A stretch of DNA of 64,000 nt from assembly GCF_018398395.1 (NCBI RefSeq), contig NZ_JAHCBF010000002.1, positions 372,001-436,000 on the forward strand. The letters are read 5' to 3'. This document shows positions 63,106 through 64,000 of the stretch, piece by piece. This stretch comes from Croceicoccus gelatinilyticus. Its GTDB lineage: Bacteria > Pseudomonadota > Alphaproteobacteria > Sphingomonadales > Sphingomonadaceae. Position 1 is the first letter of the stretch. Each line of letters opens with the position of its first letter. The notes under the pieces are model-generated. The model was not told the origin of the DNA and did not search any database. It saw nothing but the letters and a program-made list of their open reading frames with translations. The position numbers and the translations under genes are program-made.

Positions 63106-64000
63106 TCAATCGAAGAGCGAGGAAACCGAGCTTTCATCCGCGATGCGGCGGATGGCTTCGCCGATCAGCGTCGCGATCGAAAGGACGCGGATCTTGTCCG
63201 ATTCCTTTGCCGCCTCGGTCGGCTGGATCGTGTCGGTGATGACCAGTTCGGTCAGCGCCGAGTTCGACACCTTGGCCACCGCGCCGCCCGAAAGGACGCC
63301 GTGCGTGATGTAGGCAACGACCGACTTGGCACCCTGATCGAGCAGAGCCTGCGCCGCGTTGCACAGCGTGCCGCCCGAATCGATGATGTCGTCGATCAGG
63401 ATGCAGTGGCGGCCCGAAACGTCGCCAATGATATTCATGACTTCCGATTCGCCGGGGCGGTCGCGGCGCTTGTCGACGATGGCCAGCGGCGCATTGTCGA
63501 GACGCTTGGCCAACGCGCGTGCGCGGACCACGCCGCCAACGTCGGGCGAGACGACCATCAGTTCCTGATCGCCGTAGCGGGCCTGGATGTCCGCCGCCAT
63601 CGCGGGCGCGGCGTAGAGGTTGTCGGTCGGGATATCGAAGAAGCCCTGGATCTGCCCTGCGTGCAGGTCGACCGCCAGAACGCGGTCGGCACCGGCGCGG
63701 GTGATGATGTCGGCAACCAGCTTCGCCGAGATCGGCGTGCGCGGACCGGGCTTACGGTCCTGGCGGGCATAGCCGAAGTAGGGAATGACCGCCGTAATGC
63801 GCTTGGCAGAAGCGCGCTTCAGCGCGTCGATGCCGATCAGCAGTTCCATCAGGTTGTCGTTGGCCGGGAAGCTCGTCGACTGGACGATGAAGACGTCCTC
63901 GCCGCGCACGTTCTCGTGGATCTCGATGAAGATTTCCTCGTCCGCGAACCGGCGCACCGAAGCGTCCGTCAGCGGAATTTCAAGGTAGGCTGCAATGGCG
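63106..64000 (-). CDS. prs: Ribose-phosphate pyrophosphokinase, 5' end outside window
   Basis: Makes PRPP for nucleotides and histidine. About 298 residues are visible; only the first ~15 residues lie beyond the window end, and the frame is open through base 64000. Blocks: [43 protein letters not shown], the PRPP loop [12 protein letters not shown] and the C-terminal [14 protein letters not shown]. The cupin gene follows 38 bases downstream. Confidence 0.95.
   Translation of the reverse strand, partial: AIAAYLEIPLTDASVRRFADEEIFIEIHENVRGEDVFIVQSTSFPANDNLMELLIGIDALKRASAKRITAVIPYFGYARQDRKPGPRTPISAKLVADIITRAGADRVLAVDLHAGQIQGFFDIPTDNLYAAPAMAADIQARYGDQELMVVSPDVGGVVRARALAKRLDNAPLAIVDKRRDRPGESEVMNIIGDVSGRHCILIDDIIDSGGTLCNAAQALLDQGAKSVVAYITHGVLSGGAVAKVSNSALTELVITDTIQPTEAAKESDKIRVLSIATLIGEAIRRIADESSVSSLFD

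Overview
The window is a chromosomal stretch of a GC-rich alphaproteobacterium, most likely Sphingomonadales (Novosphingobium or Erythrobacter-like). The evidence for this is the combination of a large TonB-dependent receptor, the alphaproteobacterial phosphotransferase ChpT, an ATP12-type F1 assembly chaperone, TIGR02001 and TIGR02186 family proteins, a DUF3597 protein, GatCAB and a tRNA-Leu next to tig. The species call is inference. I see no prophage, transposase, CRISPR array, rRNA operon or replication origin. The content is mostly housekeeping with a few accessory pockets.

Region by region. 1-6.6 kb holds the 3' part of a TonB receptor, clpB, a small conserved gene and an AT-rich lipoprotein gene that looks inserted, bracketed by two copies of the small gene's 3' end. 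6.6-10.9 kb holds gatCAB, a membrane-anchored FKBP isomerase and rpsU. 11.1-14.4 kb is a five-gene chain with overlapping ends: crcB, an RluC/RluD-family synthase, a HAD phosphatase, a small membrane protein and ATP12. 14.4-18 kb is an Mla-type lipid transport operon (STAS-MlaE, MlaF, MlaD, auxiliary lipoprotein). 18-22.3 kb holds valS, queE and a methyltransferase. 22.4-29.3 kb carries secreted proteins of unknown function, a HerA-like ATPase and a TauE/SafE-TIGR02186 pair. 29.3-31.9 kb is a compact NfrB-like glycosyltransferase with an NfrA-C-like outer-membrane partner.

32-39 kb holds nhaA with an overlapping 24-codon ORF, a glyoxalase, a TIGR02001 barrel, a phosphoesterase, UDP-glucose dehydrogenase, rnpB, an AmiD-type amidase and chpT. 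39-46.9 kb holds a small lipoprotein, a BON protein, a JAMM protein, rluD, rpoH, a Na+/H+ antiporter, mtgA, a CDF metal exporter and a polysaccharide deacetylase homologue lacking its metal site. 47-53.7 kb is the protein quality-control block clpX, clpP, tig and tRNA-Leu, interrupted by a secreted amidase and a Tat-exported intradiol-dioxygenase-like lipoprotein. 53.8-64 kb holds sppA, pyrB with an inactive-looking pyrC', several small proteins, rplT-rpmI, an SDR, a gamma-glutamylcyclotransferase-like protein, a HisN-like phosphatase, a cupin and the 3' part of prs.

Themes: proteostasis (clpB, clpX, clpP, tig, rpoH, FKBP) and envelope biology (Mla, SppA, MtgA, AmiD, NfrAB-like, many lipoproteins). 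Start codons were chosen mainly from Shine-Dalgarno placement and family alignment from memory; no database search was possible.
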